From contig JBNGIQ010009593.1 of NCBI GenBank assembly GCA_049999765.1, positions 1 to 59,164 on the forward strand: 59,164 nt of DNA, read 5' to 3'. Shown in pieces: positions 58,285-59,164 of the stretch (positions are counted from its first letter, which is position 1; every line of letters begins with the position of its first letter). The position numbers and the translations under genes are program-made. The notes beneath the pieces were generated by a model. That model was not told where the DNA came from. It worked only from the letters and a program-made list of their open reading frames with translations, and ran no database searches. This DNA is from Phaeoceros laevis (lineage: Eukaryota > Anthocerotophyta > Anthocerotopsida > Notothyladales).

Positions 58285-58947
58285 ATGCCTCGGCGCAACT
58301 GTAATCGTCAGCAACGAAATCAAAGCCGCTTTGGACAATCTAGAGTTCAAATCGCTCCCCTTGTGACGATACAGCGTGCCGAGGAGATCTTGGACCCTTA
58401 CCAGAGGCGCCCCGGGGAAGATTCTGTTGGGTGGATCACCAGGGCTAGAAGTTGTGCAATTTACACCAGCCATGCAAGCGACAGGTTGCACGCTGACCTA
58501 AACCAAGACTCCACTGAGATCACAGGCGACTCTTCTCGCACTGATCCTGGACGTCAACAAGACGTGGTTCAGTGTTCAAATTGTTCAACCCTATGCTCTG
58601 CACAATCAAGATTCCATAGAAACTCCTCAATTACTGGCAGCTCGCGTGACCCTGACCCCTTAAGTGATTTCCACTTAGATCCCCAACTTCTTGCCATCTT
58701 ACAGTCACTCAGTTGGCAGGGCAAGGTCCATACCAAGTTACAGCAGAGGTCTGAGAGCATTTCTGTTGACCAGGGAAGAGACACAACAAATCTACTGGTC
58801 ACAATCTCTAGAAAGATTGATTTAGTTAATAGCAGAGTCTCTGAATTACTAGATGCATACAGATCTATAAGTCAGCTACTCAAAGAACCTGTAGCAGAAC
58901 AATCTGTCTCCCTTACAACTGAAAATGGGTCACCTCCAGATTTTTAG
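58285..58947 (+). CDS. Retrotransposon leader-region ORF, 220 aa, unrecognised
   Basis: The frame lies between the primer-binding site and the second frame. It starts MPRRNCNRQQRNQSRFGQSR and ends with a stop 13 bp before the next ATG. The C-terminal half (RKIDLVNSRVSELLDAYRSI) looks helical and may form a coiled coil. There is no zinc knuckle. It could be an extra ORF, or an N-terminal gag part separated from the rest by a stop. I do not recognise it. Confidence 0.5.
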   Translation: MPRRNCNRQQRNQSRFGQSRVQIAPLVTIQRAEEILDPYQRRPGEDSVGWITRARSCAIYTSHASDRLHADLNQDSTEITGDSSRTDPGRQQDVVQCSNCSTLCSAQSRFHRNSSITGSSRDPDPLSDFHLDPQLLAILQSLSWQGKVHTKLQQRSESISVDQGRDTTNLLVTISRKIDLVNSRVSELLDAYRSISQLLKEPVAEQSVSLTTENGSPPDF

Positions 58948-58960
58948 TTGTACGTAGGTT

Positions 58961-59164
58961 ATGTCCTCCCGTCCATCTCCCTCAGAACAAGGATCTACGT
59001 CCTCATCTGAACCAAAAACACCACCTCAACGACCAAAGCTTCTCAAGTTTCCCCTAAGGAAAAACCCTAAGGCACCTGCGAAAACAAACATGTCAGGTGC
59101 AGGGGGAGGAGGAGGTGGTGGTGCTGGAGGAGGTGGAGGAGGTGGAGGTGGTGGTCAACCACCA
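58961..59164 (+). CDS. Start of retrotransposon main ORF (probable gag), partial
   Basis: ATG 58961 opens a frame that is still open at the end of the window (68 codons). It is Ser/Pro-rich (MSSRPSPSEQGSTSSSEPKT), then basic, and then enters a Gly run. Its position after the primer-binding site suggests gag, but no conserved gag domain is within the window. Confidence 0.5.
   Translation, partial: MSSRPSPSEQGSTSSSEPKTPPQRPKLLKFPLRKNPKAPAKTNMSGAGGGGGGGAGGGGGGGGGGQPP

Larger units (their letters stand above)
57888..59164 (+). mobile_element. 5' part of an LTR retrotransposon (runs off the window)
   Basis: TGGTATCAGAGC at 58133-58144 is the standard plant primer-binding site complementary to initiator Met tRNA. 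Upstream, a TATA-like TCTATAAGTA (about 57929) and a TG start at 57888 suggest a short LTR of roughly 235 bp ending near 58123. The LTR limits are uncertain because the 3' copy is outside the window. Downstream come a 220-codon frame (58285-58947) and then a second frame from ATG 58961 to the window end. No protease, integrase or reverse transcriptase is within reach, so copia or gypsy cannot be decided. Confidence 0.75.

Overview
This is a stretch of nuclear DNA from a land plant. Spliceosomal GT-AG introns of about 70-200 bp interrupt most genes, and the proteins are plant types: ATG2, a BRANCHLESS TRICHOME-like coiled-coil protein, a plastid-type chorismate synthase, PADRE, an HDA19-like deacetylase and a PLS-type PPR protein. 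The PPR protein carries a variant DYW domain (KPA-type PG box, C-terminal Arg-Pro) that resembles the DYW:KP group. That group is reported from hornworts, ferns and some lycophytes, which have U-to-C organelle RNA editing. Together with the short introns this suggests a hornwort or another seedless plant with compact introns. It is an inference, not a proof.

Layout. 1-6.2 kb is repeat-rich and has no gene I recognise. It holds a 63-bp tandem array, dispersed and inverted repeats and a long palindrome. 6.2-13.9 kb is a complete 14-exon ATG2 (+). 17.0-20.2 kb is a coiled-coil gene (+). 20.7-22.1 kb is an intronless chorismate synthase (-). 22.8-24.2 kb is MRT4 (-), eight short exons that no long ORF reveals. 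24.9-25.5 kb is prefoldin 4 (+), divergent from MRT4. A 485-bp hAT-type MITE with a perfect 8-bp target duplication sits between the two. RPS9 (-, 25.9-26.8 kb) is head-to-head with an RPS11 copy (+, 27.1-28.2 kb) whose start codon is TTG and which has an in-frame TAA. 29.2-32.4 kb is the PPR-DYW gene, split by a one-base frameshift. 33-35.2 kb holds a truncated F-box/kelch-like gene and remnants.

36.7-39.7 kb is a carotenoid cleavage dioxygenase (CCD) gene with 13 recognisable exons but several damaged splice acceptors. An internally deleted, truncated second copy follows (40.9-42.5 kb), with a small third fragment between them. 44.9-46.0 kb is a PADRE-domain gene (+), convergent with a class I histone deacetylase with a long C-terminal tail (-, 46.5-49.5 kb). 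50.8 kb holds a 10-N assembly gap whose flanks are identical. 52.4-54.2 kb is an RNase P/MRP subunit p30 gene (+) with an in-frame TAG at a position expected to be Leu. The last 3 kb hold a TPR fragment, an unrecognised coding-like stretch, and the 5' end of an LTR retrotransposon (tRNA-iMet primer-binding site, then two reading frames) that runs off the window.

There is no operon-like organisation. Several genes (MRT4, RPS9, RPS11, RPP30) act in ribosome or rRNA/tRNA biogenesis, and two divergent pairs (MRT4/PFD4 and RPS9/RPS11) probably share promoters. I did not find a clearly new multi-gene system. The most distinctive signals are the DYW:KP-like editing factor, the MITE in a shared promoter, and a cluster of otherwise well-preserved genes with single disabling changes. 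Exon borders were set by hand from splice consensus, reading phase and remembered family conservation.
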